Source: Acorus gramineus (Eukaryota > Streptophyta > Magnoliopsida > Acorales > Acoraceae). From it: a stretch of 64,000 nt of DNA. The position numbers and the translations under genes are program-made. This document shows positions 48,778 to 60,203 of the stretch, one piece after another. The stretch covers positions 2,852,001 to 2,916,000 of the forward strand of contig CM060849.1 of NCBI GenBank assembly GCA_030737835.1, written 5' to 3'. The stretch's first letter is position 1, and every line of letters starts with the position of its first letter. A model generated the notes under the pieces. That model was not told the DNA's origin and made no database searches. It was given only the letters and a program-made list of their open reading frames with translations.

Positions 48778-50280
48778 TGCCGGTATTGGATTTTGGGGAG
48801 GGGATCCGATAAAGTCGTCCTCTATTTCCTTTCGGTTTGGGGTGGCGAGTGGCGCCGCGTGTGTGGTGGTTCTTCGGGGTTTGGATCCGGTGCGCGCGCC
48901 TTTGGCAGGCTCAGTCGGATCGTCTCTCAGAAGGGTGGTGGGGGGTTTTCGTTCCTTGCTGAGGCGGCCGACAGGTTCCTCAGGAGGATTCAGGGGTGGT
49001 TGTGATTGCCACCTGCTTTTCTCATAAAGCAGGAAAAAGTCGGGTCGAATTTGATTGCCTTCATGGGGGGGGGGGAGGTTGTGGGGTCTCCGATCTAGGA
49101 TACGGGCATGCCGCACGCAGAGGTGAAAAACAGGAATCCTATACTGCATCAGGAACTTGACTAAAGGAGAGTTGGGACTCAGGGGGGCTAGGGGAAGGGC
49201 CGGCTAGTTGGGTTTAGCCGCCTAGTAGGGGGCGGCTGGTTAGAAGTAGCCACCTGGGACCTAGTTCAACTTGGGCAGAACTTGGGTAGGGTTTGGTTTT
49301 GGGTGTTTGTTAAAAGGTTAAGCGAGGTTTAACCTGGATTTTGGAGAGTGATTTGGTGTAGGACATGGATTTCTCTCTCACTTTCTCTCTCAAGGGTTTT
49401 GAAGTGGTAGTGTAGGGTGCGGTTTGGGAATGAAATGTATGCTTGTTTTGAATTGGTGGTATTGTAATGGATTGGATTCTTATCAAATATGAGCTGGATT
49501 CCCTCTATTTATAGTAAAAAAGGGGCAGGGGAGTGTCCACTGGACAATAGATCAAATTGGGTAATAGAGTGGTTGATTTGAACCCCCATTAATCCTCTGT
49601 TCTTCTGACAATGTTCGGGTTAGGGGCGGCTAGCTAAAACTAGCCACCCAGTGAAGGGCCGTTACTCTCAAGTAGCCACCCCCATCATGACCTGCCAAAC
49701 GTCCCATCTTTGACAAGCGATCGCTTGGGTCGGTTACTAAGGTTGAACCGGCCAATATGGGGCAGCTAAAGGGCACAAACTGCTGCAATCATCAGCATTA
49801 AATGCTGCTTTATGTCCCATCCAGGGAGGCGGTTTGGGGTTGGCTTAAGGGGCGGCTAGTTGAAACTAGCCGCCCAGTATGGGGCGGCTACTCTCCAGTA
49901 GCCACCCCTGTCCAGGTTTTTAGATCTTCTAAGTATGGACTAGGGTTTCCGGTTTAGTTTTTCTAAGTTTTCTATTGAATGTCCAAATGTTGTTGTTTCC
50001 AATTTTACTTCAAGTAAATTTCTTTTCTTTGGATGGTCAAAATTAGGGTATCTTCAATTGTCCCTCATTGGACGGTGTCTTTGTGTGAAACAGAAAGACT
50101 TCGATCGATGATAAGGAAAGAGACCCTTATTTTGGCCGGCCCAACCTTCAAGAAGTTTAGGTAACATGACCGGTACTATTCAGGGAGTTGATTTAGATTG
50201 TCAGAAGCTAGGTCTTGACTAGAATTTTCAACCGAAAGGATGATCCAGGTGGAAGGCGGAAAAAGTAAAGTAGCGAGTGA
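48778..50280 (-). repeat. Tat-like 3' LTR (right boundary approximate)
   Basis: 48778-49190 aligns with 61013-61422. A TATA-like TACTATAAATAGAGG on the minus strand (about 49502-49516) supports an LTR promoter reading toward gag. The rest (to 50.3 kb or later) cannot be compared because the 5' copy is truncated, so the end given here is a guess. Confidence 0.6.
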
Positions 50281-50675
50281 TCCAACCCTCGGACGGGGTT
50301 CTTAGCCATCGTGCACGGAGCAGCCTGGCGTCATTTTCCTTTTGCCTACCGTACCTGTGCTTGGGTAGCTCAGCAAATCAAGGGGATATTGCAGACAGAA
50401 AGCAAGTAAAGGTATTGGTGTTGGTGAATTGGATCATCCAAAGGATAAAAAATTCTGGAAAGGAACCAGAACTGAAGAGATTCAAACTGAATGGTATTGG
50501 AAATGTGGTAAAAACTTTCAAGAAAGTTGTGTTTGATCAAGTAAGCTTTGGAAATAAACCAATACATGGCTGTTTGTTTTTAGAAAACTTGGAAATAAAT
50601 GTTTTTGGCAAAGAGCATGGGCGGCTAGTGTAATGTAGCCGTCCGATGGGGGCGGATAGTCCATACTAGCCGCCT
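49192..50675. repeat. Cluster of GGCGGCTAGT hairpin repeats (left)
   Basis: Imperfect and perfect hairpins occur at about 49192-49247, 49626-49682, 49851-49911 and 50620-50675. The clearest, 49851-49874, has 10-bp perfect arms (GGCGGCTAGT/ACTAGCCGCC) and a 4-base loop. Confidence 0.85.
49501..49516 (-). promoter_or_regulatory. TATA-like box of the Tat-like LTR
   Basis: Minus strand TACTATAAATAGAGGG, a close match to the plant TATA consensus, correctly oriented for transcription of gag. Confidence 0.6.
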
Positions 50676-50894
50676 TCTGACTTGCCCCCTTTATAACGGA
50701 AAAAGGGTCCCTATCTCTCCCAAACTGTTTTAAAACGACTCGTCTCCCTCCATTTCCCCTTCTTCATTTTAAAGCGTAAAACCTTAATTTTCTTTACTTT
50801 CTTTTCCTCCATTTTGATTTAATCTTTCTCTTCTCCTTGATTTGGAAACCCTAAATATTTGGGTTCTCCTTTTTCTTCCTAACCCAAGGAGAAT

Positions 50895-51596
50895 ATGAGG
50901 TCGAAGACAATTGCTTCGAAGGGGAAACGACCACGGGTGGCTCGTGGGGAGCGTAGCCTGAGCTCTTCATCATCGGAGAGCGATAGGGTGGAGGAGGAGG
51001 TCATGGGAGATGTGGTAGGTGCGGCGAAGACGCCGTCGACGGGTGTTGGTGCGGATGAGGGTGCATCCTCGGGGGCTGTTATGGGAGGAGGGGCGGGGCT
51101 CATAGGGTATTTGCGCAAGAGAAGGCACGGGGATCGATCGGCGATGACCGAAGGTGTGGGTTTTGAGGTCTGAGGGTCGGCCGAGGGTGTGGGTGAAGGG
51201 GTAGAGGTCGAGGGGGTTAGTGACAGTGAGAGGGCATCTCTGGATGCTATTGTTAGGATTTTGGACAGGGAGGCCACAGAGGCCAGGGCTGAGGAGGAGA
51301 GAAGGGCTATGGGTGCCTTTGAGGCGTTGGCCTCTGGTGCAGTGGGCACGGAGGAAGGCGAGGTAGGGACTAAGGCCGCGGGGGCTGGGAGTGTCCACGT
51401 TGGGGCTGCAGGTGCTGAGGTTGGGGCTACTGGGGCTGCAGGTGCTGAGGTTGGGGCTACTGGGGCTGCAGAGGCCAAGGGCATTGGTGCGGGGGCCGAG
51501 GAGGCCATGGCTGAGGAGGAGGAAGACGACGACAGGATGGATTTCCCTGACGAGGCTGAGGTTCCTGGAGCCATACGAGCCATGGTATTCTCCTAA
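50895..51596 (+). CDS. Antisense region of the Tat-like element: N-terminal basic/acidic segments
   Basis: Two open segments. 50895-51173 starts with a basic patch (MRSKTIASKGKRPRVARG) and a serine run. 51189-51596 is Ala/Gly/Glu-rich, includes two copies of a 30-bp GGTGCTGAGGTTGGGGCTAC-type unit, and ends with an acidic MAEEEEDDDRMDFPDEAE stretch. They lie 5' of the mobile-domain segments, with a TTTATAACGG promoter-like motif near 50690 and CT-rich leader before the first ATG. A low-complexity, nuclear-looking region; no enzyme function is visible. Confidence 0.45.
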
Positions 51597-52086
51597 TCCC
51601 CTTGGTCTGGCTTTTATTCTAGATATATGTCTTTGTGATATGAATAATGCATAAAATGTGTAAAAAAAAAAATTGTATATATGTGTTTTTGAATAGGCAT
51701 GCTTGATGTGTATATGAGAAATGATCATGGTGGGATTTCATAAGCATGATTTATATTTTCCAATTGTAAAATGATGTGAGTATTGGGTTCAGAAAGGATT
51801 GGTCTTGCATGGGGGCTATGGTGGGTTTTACATGTATTTCATGAGTCTAAGAAGTAATCATGGTAGGTTTATATGTGCATTTTTAAGGGATGGACAGTCT
51901 TTCATGTGTTTTTATTATGGTGGTTTATATTGCAAAGGGTTATGTAAGCATGATAGAATGTAAGCGTAATTGAACATAATAAAGAGGACCACAGCAGGAC
52001 AAAAGGGGAGGGGGTGACAATATGAATATATTTCATGCTTCATTTAAACTTTTGTGTGAGAGATTATTATTAAGCATGTCTTTAGA

Positions 52087-53560
52087 ATGAATTTTAGGTT
52101 TAGGATTCTTACCCTCCCTTGGATGTCTTTGACTACTAATCCTTTCTCTTTGTTGTTTCAGCGGCCAAACCGCATTCGAGCTTTGTGGCATGGGACGAAG
52201 AGGTGGTACTCCACCTTGGGACAGGGGGAGCGGGACTTGGTAGATGGAGCAGGCTTCCGCTCCTTCTTGATTGAGCCATTCCACGTCCACCGTCCGTACC
52301 TTGAGGCATTGGCGGAGCGATGGGATCCGGAGAGCTGCACGTTCATCCTTCCCACGGGTGTGGTGATGCCGACACTCGAGGATGTGGAGCGGATCACAGG
52401 CCTCCCAGTCTTGGGCGAGGCGGTGATCGCAGCACTAGTTCTGACTACAAGGCGCTCTTCCGAGAGTTGATTGGCGACTGGGAGTACGTGGAGCGTGAGA
52501 GGACGTTGAATCGGATCCCTCTCGGACAGTTGTCGAGGTAGTACGGTCGGTTCGTTCACGCGGCGTCAGAATGGTGAGGCCACGGCCAGTTTTGAGAGGA
52601 GGAGGCTGATGATCGAGGCCAGAGAGGCCGCTGCATGCCCACATATGGCACAGAGGGAGATGAGGGCGTTTTTCCTCTATTTCTTCGGCCGGGTCCTCTT
52701 TTCGACAGCCTCTGACAAGGTCTCCTCCCATTTCTTGTTATTGATGGGGGCTTCGCGACGATGGAACGCTTCACGTGGGGCGCGGCCATGCTGGTTCATT
52801 TCTTGGTGGAGTTGTTGAAGAAGGTGAAGAGGGCCGGGGGCAAGAACCTTGGCGGTTATGCAACATTTCTGCAGGTATAGTTTAGTGAAGATAGAAATGA
52901 TTTGATTTATGTTCATTAACTTCACCTAACTTTGTTTTTGACTTTCTTTTCCGCAGATTTTTGGGTATGAGCATTTTACCATTGCTCGCCCGACTCAGCT
53001 TGTTTTCAATCGAGCCCTTCCTTGGGCTATGAGATGGCACCTCCAGGGGCTTCTCGCCTGCGTCGTCTCGCTCAATTCCGAGAGGCGTTCCGTGCTTTAA
53101 AGGAAGAAGAGGTACATATTTTCTGGCCTTCTAGCTTGTATTTGATTTTATTTTGTCCGAGCTCTCTTCTTTATTCCTTGGTATCCTTTGTAGATGACCT
53201 GGAGGCCCTATACGGAGGAGGCGGTCCCTGAGGTGTTGTCGAGAGATATTTGGCTGATCTATTTTAACGAGGTCATTTTCCACGTGATCAGCCGAGTCGT
53301 CCGTCAGCTTGGGTACCACCAATGGGTGCCCGAAGCTCTGCCGAAGCGTCCTCCAATTCCAGTGGCCGGCATTCCTCGGGATACGAATCTTCCAAGGAAT
53401 TACGCCATGTACTTGCGGGGATGGGTTGAGAGGGGGACCTTGGTCGAGCGCCGCCCCGACGCGACATCGAACGACGACTACCTAGCTTGGTATAGTCAGG
53501 AGTACGCAGACATCCTTGGGACCATGGAGGAGGAGATTCCTGATTCCTATGTAAGTGCAA
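52087..53560 (+). CDS. Antisense region of the Tat-like element: plant mobile domain
   Basis: 52160-52430 encodes RALWHGTKRWYSTLGQGERD, then EPFHVHRPYLEALAERWDPE, TFILPTGVVMPTLEDVERIT and GLPVLGEAV, the typical start of the plant mobile domain (aminotransferase-like, PMD/MAIL1 family). A later open segment, 53194-53550, carries the end-of-domain type text (VISRVVRQLGYHQWVPEALP; WVERGTLVERRPD). Pieces between (52600-53100) fit the same domain and are separated by intron-like T-rich stretches with GT/AG borders. PMD proteins are host silencing or genome-stability factors and are also carried by several transposon types. Fossil copy; intactness not assessed here. Confidence 0.7.
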
Positions 53561-53624
53561 TCCTGGTCTTTCTTTTCTTTTTCTTTTCCCTTTCCTTAAG
53601 TGTTTTTGATGTATATAGATTTTT

Positions 53625-54650
53625 GTGCAGTTTGAAATGAATGAGCTAGAAAAGAAATTAGAAACAGCCAACCAACATCTCCAAGAGAGGACCGATCAGG
53701 TGGGACGCTTGAGGATCCAGAGGCGCTTGCATGATCAGGTGCGAGTCCGTGAGGTTCAGGTGGAGGCGTTGGTGAGGGCGAGGGCCGACGGTGCTTCTTC
53801 CTCCTCTGCTCCTCCTCCGACCACCCTTCTGATCCAGAGCTTGAGTTGAGGAACGAGCTAGATGTGGTCCGGAGTGAGCTCCTGGCCACTCGGATGGAGT
53901 TAGACCAGGCTAGGGAGAGGGCCGAGGACGAGGTGGACCAGTTGAGGTCCGAGGGAGACTCGAGGGAGGAGGAGATGGGCCAGCTGCGGTATGAGGTGGC
54001 GATGAAAGAGGGGGAGCTATCTACCCTATACAGTGAGTGGGACTCCGTTCAGGCCAGACTTTCAGAGTTGGAGGTGTTGGTGAGTGTTTCTAGCGGTTTG
54101 ATGGGAGATCTTCTCCGTTCCCTTCAGGCGGCCGGAGATAGGGACAGGGATACGCTTCGGTTGAGCGAGGATAGACTCCAGGCTGCGGAGGCAAGGGCGC
54201 GTGAGCTTGAGGAGCGGTTGAGGGTGGTCGAGGATCGATCGAGGGGGATGGAGGGTTGTCTCTGCCAGAGGTTGGAGAGGAAGGACATGGAGCTTCAGCA
54301 GATCCACCTCTGAGAGGCCACTATGAGGGGGAAACTGTTGGAGGGGGTTCCATGACTGAGGCGGACCTCGACCTTCTTCCCGTTGAGCTAGAGCACTCGG
54401 TCTCTGCCTCCCTAGCCACCGGAGCTACCTTTAGTCGAGCTTCTCGCCCATCAGCCACTCGGAGTCATGGGATATATGCGAGGGCTGCTTCTTCGGTGAG
54501 GGAGACTCCTGCTGCTCCGTACGCTCCAGAAGTCCAGTCCTCTCATCAGCCACCACCTCCTTCTCAGCCAGGCCAAGATGCTCGTCCCTCGACCCAGCCT
54601 CCCACAGACGATGATACTCCAAGGTATAGCTTTGATGTCTTGGTTTTGGT
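53625..54650 (+). CDS. Antisense region of the Tat-like element: coiled-coil segments
   Basis: 53625-53849 (ELEKKLETANQHLQERTDQV) and 53846-54313 (RNELDVVRSELLATRMELDQ; RARELEERLRVVEDRSRGME) are long heptad-rich, strongly charged helices. 54256-54650 is Ser/Pro/Gln-rich (SHQPPPPSQPGQDARPSTQP). A coiled coil after a plant mobile domain is a common order in transposon-borne PMD proteins. Likely mediates self-association; function unknown. Confidence 0.55.
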
Positions 54651-55199
54651 AGAACAATTGTATGTATGGCAAAGAATTCATGTTTTCTTCTTTTCTTTTG
54701 GCTCAAGCGATTATTTTGGTGATGCACAGCCCAAGACTTCTGGATTTGAAGCCTTGGATGGACTTTATCTTCCTTTTACCTGTTTTTGTTTGAGCAATAC
54801 TCTTCTATTTTCATTTAGGTGTGCCTTTTTTTGTTTATGAACGATCTATGTCTTTCTTTAGTTTGTAGATGGTTTATGTATGTGGACATGGATTTCTAGT
54901 TCTTGATAATAGTTGCTTGGATTTAGTTTGGTCAATGTGTGTGTATATGTATGTGTGGTAAATGGTTTCATATAGATTTGTTGTCGTGGGTGGATGAAAT
55001 TGGTGTATGAATCCATGGTTTGGTATATGATTTTGGTTTTTGTTGCTGTTTGATTCATATTTATATAGGTTTTGGGATTGTGTACGTGTATGGAATGTGT
55101 ATGTACAGGTTTTCGATGAAAATATTTTTGACAGGTCTTACGAAGGTCGAAGAGTTGATTGAACTGGATTGACAGGAATAGATGGGGCAGTAGGTGAGG

Positions 55200-55350
55200 G
55201 GCGGCTAGTTCCGACTAGCCGCCTAGGGTCAGGCGGCTAGTTTGTTTTAGCCGCCCCTTGACTGGGGGGTTTTAACCTGGGAAGGAGTTGGTCCGCCATG
55301 TTGGGAGTAGCCGCTTGATATTCGACGGCTTGTTTTCAATAGCCGGCCCC
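55200..55350. repeat. Cluster of GGCGGCTAGT hairpin repeats (right)
   Basis: 55200-55223 is a perfect hairpin with the same 10-bp arms as 49851-49874 and a different 4-base loop. Two further imperfect hairpins follow (about 55232-55257 and 55308-55350). It lies just beyond the coiled-coil region, mirroring the left cluster. Confidence 0.85.
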
Positions 55351-56849
55351 TGCCTGGGGCAATTTCCTGGTTCTGCTATCTGTCTGCTACTGCTGAAAGT
55401 CTTTGTGAGTGTTTGTTCAACCTTCAAAAACCTGTAAAAACATTCTTTCCATGGACCAAGTGTTAAATCTGTTCGGATTGTGTTCCTGCACTGACTTTCA
55501 AGCCCATCTTGCTTGAATTGTCAAGGGCTACAACCCATCTAAGGTAATTTTAAAGTAAAGCAGGGAAAAAGAGTACGAGAAGCCATGTCTGGCATACAAA
55601 GGAGGGAGCCTAGGTGACTCTAAGTGTGAGAATATGTGAGAATGGAAAAGTCTCAGGTGTGTATGAGAGTGGGGCAGTTTTCCTTCTCAAATGTGTGTGG
55701 AAGGGTATGAAATGAAAGTAATAGGGGCAATTTTCTTTTGGTGTGGGAGTCAATTGTGGTATTTTGAGAAAATTGAATGCCTAAATGTTTGGAAAAGGAA
55801 AATACAATCCTGTGCATAAGTGTGAAAGACATAGGGGAGCATTTTAATTCTTCAAAGGATCTTTTTATGTAGGAGGGCAATGTTTTCAATTTTCTAAAGT
55901 AAAAGATGCCATCAATGTCCCTGAAAAGGGGCCCTTGTGGTCACTCATGCCCAAACCAGGATTGTATTTGAAAGGTATTAACTCTAGGTGTCGATTTCTC
56001 AAGTTTGTGGTTCTCAAATGCTTGATCATATTATTCTAAACATGCTGAAAAATCCATGAATGTACAAGGAATCAAATCAAATAAGCTACCTTTGGACAGA
56101 CAAGTTTTTAAATGAACTCATGTGAGTGTGTGCTGTTGTAAACATTGGAAAAGGTCTACCTTTGATCGAAATTTCACCTTTCCAAGCAGACATAGTCTAA
56201 TTCCAGAACTCCACAGCAAAAAATAAAAGGGTGGGGGGTGAATGGGGTAAGAGTAATATCTCCCTCGGGGCAATATTTAGAATTGTCCTAGTCTAGCATA
56301 TGTTCTAGGTCCCTCTGGCTTTCTTCTTTTTACCACTTTTTTATTTGGGTGAGGAGTACAGCCCGCCGGGCGTGTACCCGTGTTTTGAGTGGTGAGTACA
56401 ATCCGTTTGCTTGGAGGTGTACTAGTATAGCTTTTTGCTTGGCATATACTGTGCGTAAAGGTGTTTTGTGCCTGCTAAATAGAGAGTTTAACCCGTTGTT
56501 TTGGGTGTTGTTTTTCTTTTGTTGGCCACTCATTGCCTGATTTTTTTTTTGTTTTGAGGGGGGGGGGGGGGGGCTTTTATGTTTTTTACCCCTATTCTTT
56601 TCTTCTTCCCCTCTAGAAGTGTTTGTATGGTGCCAGAGCTAGTTTTGGGACATATGCTAGGTCTAGGTAATTCTTCTTATTGACCTTGGGTTGATACGAG
56701 TAAGGGCAAAAAACAAAGGAGAGATGCTGGTAGGCCTGGGCATGGTCTGCGGTTCTTAAATTTTGAAAGCATGCAAGGGGTTTAAAATAAACAAATCTTT
56801 TGCTTTGTGTGTGGTTTCCCCTCTCTTTTTTTTTGTTTTTGTTTTTTTT

Positions 56850-57060
56850 TGTTCAAAAGCATGTAAACAGATATGTACAGGATTTTGAAAAGCATAAGCT
56901 GGTAAACAAATCTTCTTTTTGTTTTGTTTTGTTGTTTTTAGGAAAGCTGGAAACAAATATGTACAAGAAATTTTAAAGCGAAAGCTGATAAACAAATCCC
57001 CTTTTTGTTTTGGTTTTTTTTTGTTTTGGAAAGCTGGAAACAAATATGTACAGGAGTGAG
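56850..57060. repeat. Imperfect tandem repeat with T/G-rich linkers
   Basis: Three related units: AAAGC(T/A)xGTAAACA or GGAAACA, ATATGTACA(G/A)GA, AAAGC..AAGCTG.TAAACAAATC, then a T-rich linker with TTTTTGTTTTG. Confidence 0.65.
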
Positions 57061-57486
57061 GAATGAAAGCTGCTTACAATGTTTTTTTTATTGTTTTTTA
57101 TTATTATTATTATTTTAATTTTTTACTTTTTTTTTTTTTTTGGGGGAAAGCATGTAAAAGTTTACAAGAATTTAAAAGTACGAAGACTTACTTGGGTGGA
57201 TCAGTCCCAGGCTTGTGGATCTGAACCACTTCTTTGAGTCGGCTAGCCTTTGGAGGCCGACTTATATCCAGTGGCGGTTCCCTGTTTCCGGATTCTCCCT
57301 CTCTCAGCCTTTTTAGAGGTCTCCCTTCTTGTAGCAAGTCCTCATTGGTGGAGTCCGGTTTCCAGCATGCGAGCACCTCTAGCCGGATGCGCATGGCACA
57401 TAACTCTAATTTCAGATTTGTGCCTCGCCAAAGCGTACTTCTCCCCAGATAGACATCACTTTCCCATGGTATGGGAAGCTAAGGCA

Positions 57487-58173
57487 CTAGTGCCGGGTAG
57501 ACGAAACAACTTCAATACCGTCGAGCCAGGTTCTTCCAACAATTAGGGGATGTAGTGACCCGATGTCCATCACCATGCAATTTACTATGGTGGAGGCTGA
57601 ACCAAGTGTCACTAATCCACAAACGCCTCTCCGTGTGTTGTCGAAAGCAAAGATGAACTCGTCTGTTGGCTGCAGCTTGTAGGTTCGGTTTTTGATCTTG
57701 CTGTAGGCTGAGTAGGTCAGGACATTGGTTTCTGCCCCGGTGTCCACCAAGATGTGTCGGAATTCCCTCCCTCCGAGGCTTGCAGTGATCATAAGGGGTA
57801 TTGAGAGTACTCCAGCTGGTGCGATCTCGTCGGGTAGGAAAGCAATGTGGTTGGGACCCATGTTGTTAGCTAAATTCGTGGTCCCAACTGGTCCTTCAAC
57901 TGGACATAAGCCGTTGTGGGGTGATCTGGGCAAACTGTCACCTTCGGATTCAGCTCCTGGATACATGGCGAATGTGAACATATTATGCAGTACCCAGTTG
58001 TCTTCGTTCTCATATCGGAGGCGTGCTTCTCTCCAGATGGTCAGTATATGACCTCTAAAGGGAAACCGAAGGCATTGATGTCGGGGAGAGCAAATGGCCT
58101 GAATACTATCTAGCCACGGACGCCTTAGCATCAGAGGGTATCTCGTGTCAATGTCGGCTACGAAGCACTCCAT
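57487..58173 (-). CDS. Tat-like element: second retropepsin-like domain
   Basis: 228 open codons. The first part ends a preceding protease unit (YPLMLRRPWLDSIQAI). After a linker comes a second aspartic-protease-type unit: SLGGREFRHILVDTGAETNV (active-site DTGA), then GLVTLGSASTIVNCMVMDIG and LIVGRTWLDG (the closing motif). The DTGA motif and the hydrophobic-GRxWL ending are typical of retroelement proteases. No reverse-transcriptase motif follows it to the left. Confidence 0.75.
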   Translation of the reverse strand: MECFVADIDTRYPLMLRRPWLDSIQAICSPRHQCLRFPFRGHILTIWREARLRYENEDNWVLHNMFTFAMYPGAESEGDSLPRSPHNGLCPVEGPVGTTNLANNMGPNHIAFLPDEIAPAGVLSIPLMITASLGGREFRHILVDTGAETNVLTYSAYSKIKNRTYKLQPTDEFIFAFDNTRRGVCGLVTLGSASTIVNCMVMDIGSLHPLIVGRTWLDGIEVVSSTRH

Positions 58174-58287
58174 CTCGCAAATCAGGGGACCAACGGCCAG
58201 CTCGAATATCCCGGGACCGTAGATGGTCTTTCCAGAATGGTTGAAAGCCTTGATAGTGTAGTGTACCGGCTGAATAAAGGGGCGGCC

Positions 58288-58887
58288 TCACTTGGGCATT
58301 TCTTGGTAGGTGGAACAAGTCATGATATTCATCCCTGATCCTGGATCGATGAAAATGTTGTTTAGCGGGATGGCATAGAGTCGCCCGCGAACATGGAGGG
58401 GATATACTCGCAGCCTTTGATCATGAAGGTCTTTGTCGGTGAAGGAGATGGTCATTGGATGGCAGGGGCCATCTACTATATCAGTGCTTTTGGAGGACCC
58501 GTTGTCGTCCGGATGCAGATCATCCGAAGTACATTCCCCTTCCTCGGGTCCTTCATTCGCTCCTTCAGGAACCTCTTCGAATGGTTCCTCCTCTTCCTCT
58601 TCTCCCGGATTGTCCAGTCTGCTTTCATCGGACTCTATGTTGATGACTTCGGGCAGGGCGGGGACTGCTTGTTCTTCCTCGCCATATAGTACGGCGAGGT
58701 CGTGGTCGTTGGAAAGGCCCGTCCTGTCTTTCCTCCTCGGACTCTTTGGATAAACTGCCGTCAGTAGTGCTCTCTGAGCTGCTCGGCTCTGGTGACGGAC
58801 GTCTCCCCCTCCTGACCATATTGACAGTGCGGGCTCCGAAAGTGGAGGCTTGATCGTGATCTGGCATAGGGTCAGTGAATATGCCAA
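58288..58887 (-). CDS. Tat-like element: acidic linker and first retropepsin-like domain
   Basis: 199 open codons. An acidic Glu-rich linker (about residues 75-120) is followed by LHVRGRLYAIPLNNIFIDPG and GMNIMTCSTYQEM, the active-site half of a retroelement aspartic protease in the form used by Tat-like elements. Its closing half appears at the start of the next open segment (58173 leftwards). Confidence 0.65.
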   Translation of the reverse strand: MAYSLTLCQITIKPPLSEPALSIWSGGGDVRHQSRAAQRALLTAVYPKSPRRKDRTGLSNDHDLAVLYGEEEQAVPALPEVINIESDESRLDNPGEEEEEEPFEEVPEGANEGPEEGECTSDDLHPDDNGSSKSTDIVDGPCHPMTISFTDKDLHDQRLRVYPLHVRGRLYAIPLNNIFIDPGSGMNIMTCSTYQEMPK

Positions 58888-59167
58888 GTGGCTTGTTTGC
58901 TTGGGGATTGCCTTGGCTCACATGACTTTTGATCATGGCCCAATCAAGGTGCCTGTCATCATTTAAATCATAAACAAAGTCCCGAAAGACAATGCATTGT
59001 TCTACGGCGTGACCATGCTGTTGATGGTACTGACAGTAACGCGCGTTGCTGGCCCCGGGGAGTGAGGGCCTAGCAGCAGGAAGGGAGATACTATTGGTGT
59101 CCATCATCACCCTAAAAATCCTTGTTAAGTTTTCTGGAAGGGGTGGGTAAGAGTCTCTCTTTCCCAT
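58625..59167 (-). CDS. Tat-like element: gag C-terminal part with zinc knuckle
   Basis: 180 open codons. YCQYHQQHGHAVEQC, near residue 43, is a Cys-His zinc-knuckle variant seen in Tat-like gag proteins, followed by IVFRDFVYDL and a Ser/Arg/Pro-rich tail that leads into the protease linker. Confidence 0.7.
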   Translation of the reverse strand: MGKRDSYPPLPENLTRIFRVMMDTNSISLPAARPSLPGASNARYCQYHQQHGHAVEQCIVFRDFVYDLNDDRHLDWAMIKSHVSQGNPQANKPLGIFTDPMPDHDQASTFGARTVNMVRRGRRPSPEPSSSESTTDGSLSKESEEERQDGPFQRPRPRRTIWRGRTSSPRPARSHQHRVR

Positions 59168-60203
59168 CCGTCTTGGGCCATAGGATGTTGAAGGGGAGAC
59201 TTCATTGTAGGAGGCTTGTGTAGGCTGCCTAGGGGTTAGGTCTCTTGGGGGAGCGGAATAAGCAAGGGGAGTCTTAGTTTGGACTTGTCTTTGAATTATG
59301 GGGCTCTGGGCTGGAGGACTTTGGACTACTGTGTTTTTTCGTGTCGGGCACGGGGGCAGGTACTAATCGAGGAGTGAAGTTTTAATTGGCTTGCCGAGGC
59401 AACACATATCCGGATGAACCGGGGGTATAATGTCTCGGAGCTGACCCTTGATCAGGAACTCGTGCTTCGTTCGGGTAGAGTGCTGAAATTTGTGTGATCC
59501 CCTCTACCATTGGGGTTTGTGCCTTTGTTGGCGGTTGTCCAATCCTATGGCTGATTGGTGGAGACTGGGTTTGGACTGCTGGGGCTGCACAATGGGAAAT
59601 CCTATTGTGGCGGTCAATGAGAAGCTGGTACGTGGTGCAGTCCCCATACGAAAGACTCGTACAGAGCTTTGGACTCAGGCTTTACAACATCATGTCAATT
59701 TCTTGACATTCCGTTAATTGCAGGCCATTTCGGTGGACTAGGGTGCGCCATCTAGACACGTACTGTTCAAACTCCTCCCTAGGCCTCATTCTTTCTACCG
59801 TTAGGTCTGAAATAGGGGGTCCTAATCCTCTGATAACCGTAGCGGCCTAGAAACTTCTCGCTTACAGCTGAGAAGTTTGACAAATGATCTAAGACAAATG
59901 ATCTAAGAGGGAGGGTGGAGAACCATTGCAGTGCTTCTCCTTCCAATGATTTTTGGGAGGAGTACTAGCAGAGGTTGGTTATTTAGAAATGGTCGGGCAT
60001 CTAAATAAAAGGCGGTCAAATGAACGTCTGGGTCTTCACGACCGTTGTACCGGTGAAAATTTGGGATTTTAAACCCCTTTGATAGGTGGACTGACGGGAT
60101 CTATCTCAGGTTGTGTAGCGACATGTGTTGGGGGGCAAAAGGGCCAGTTTGGAGAGGATTCTCCAGATGGTTTCATCTAATGTTTCTCCCCTGGGAGGGC
60201 TGT

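Larger units (their letters stand above)
54850..57200. other. Non-coding spacer of the Tat-like element
   Basis: No convincing frame. The left part (54.85-55.2 kb) is TG-rich, followed by a second hairpin cluster at 55.2-55.35 kb. 56560-56575 is a G run, and 56850-57060 has imperfect repeats of about 75-95 bp (AAAGC..GTAAACA...ATGTACAGG, then TTTTTGTTTTG). This is where polymerase genes would be expected in a complete element. Confidence 0.5.

Noticed and set aside
48682-49149. Minus-strand 155-codon frame, with a similar one at 60935-61474
   Set aside because: Both lie in the Tat-like LTR, include flanking LTR sequence at one end and show no domain; LTRs of this lineage are not coding.
50970-51730. 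Minus-strand Ser/Pro/Ala-rich frames of over 230 codons
   Set aside because: Antisense shadows of the plus-strand Ala/Gly/Glu-rich segments next to the mobile domain.
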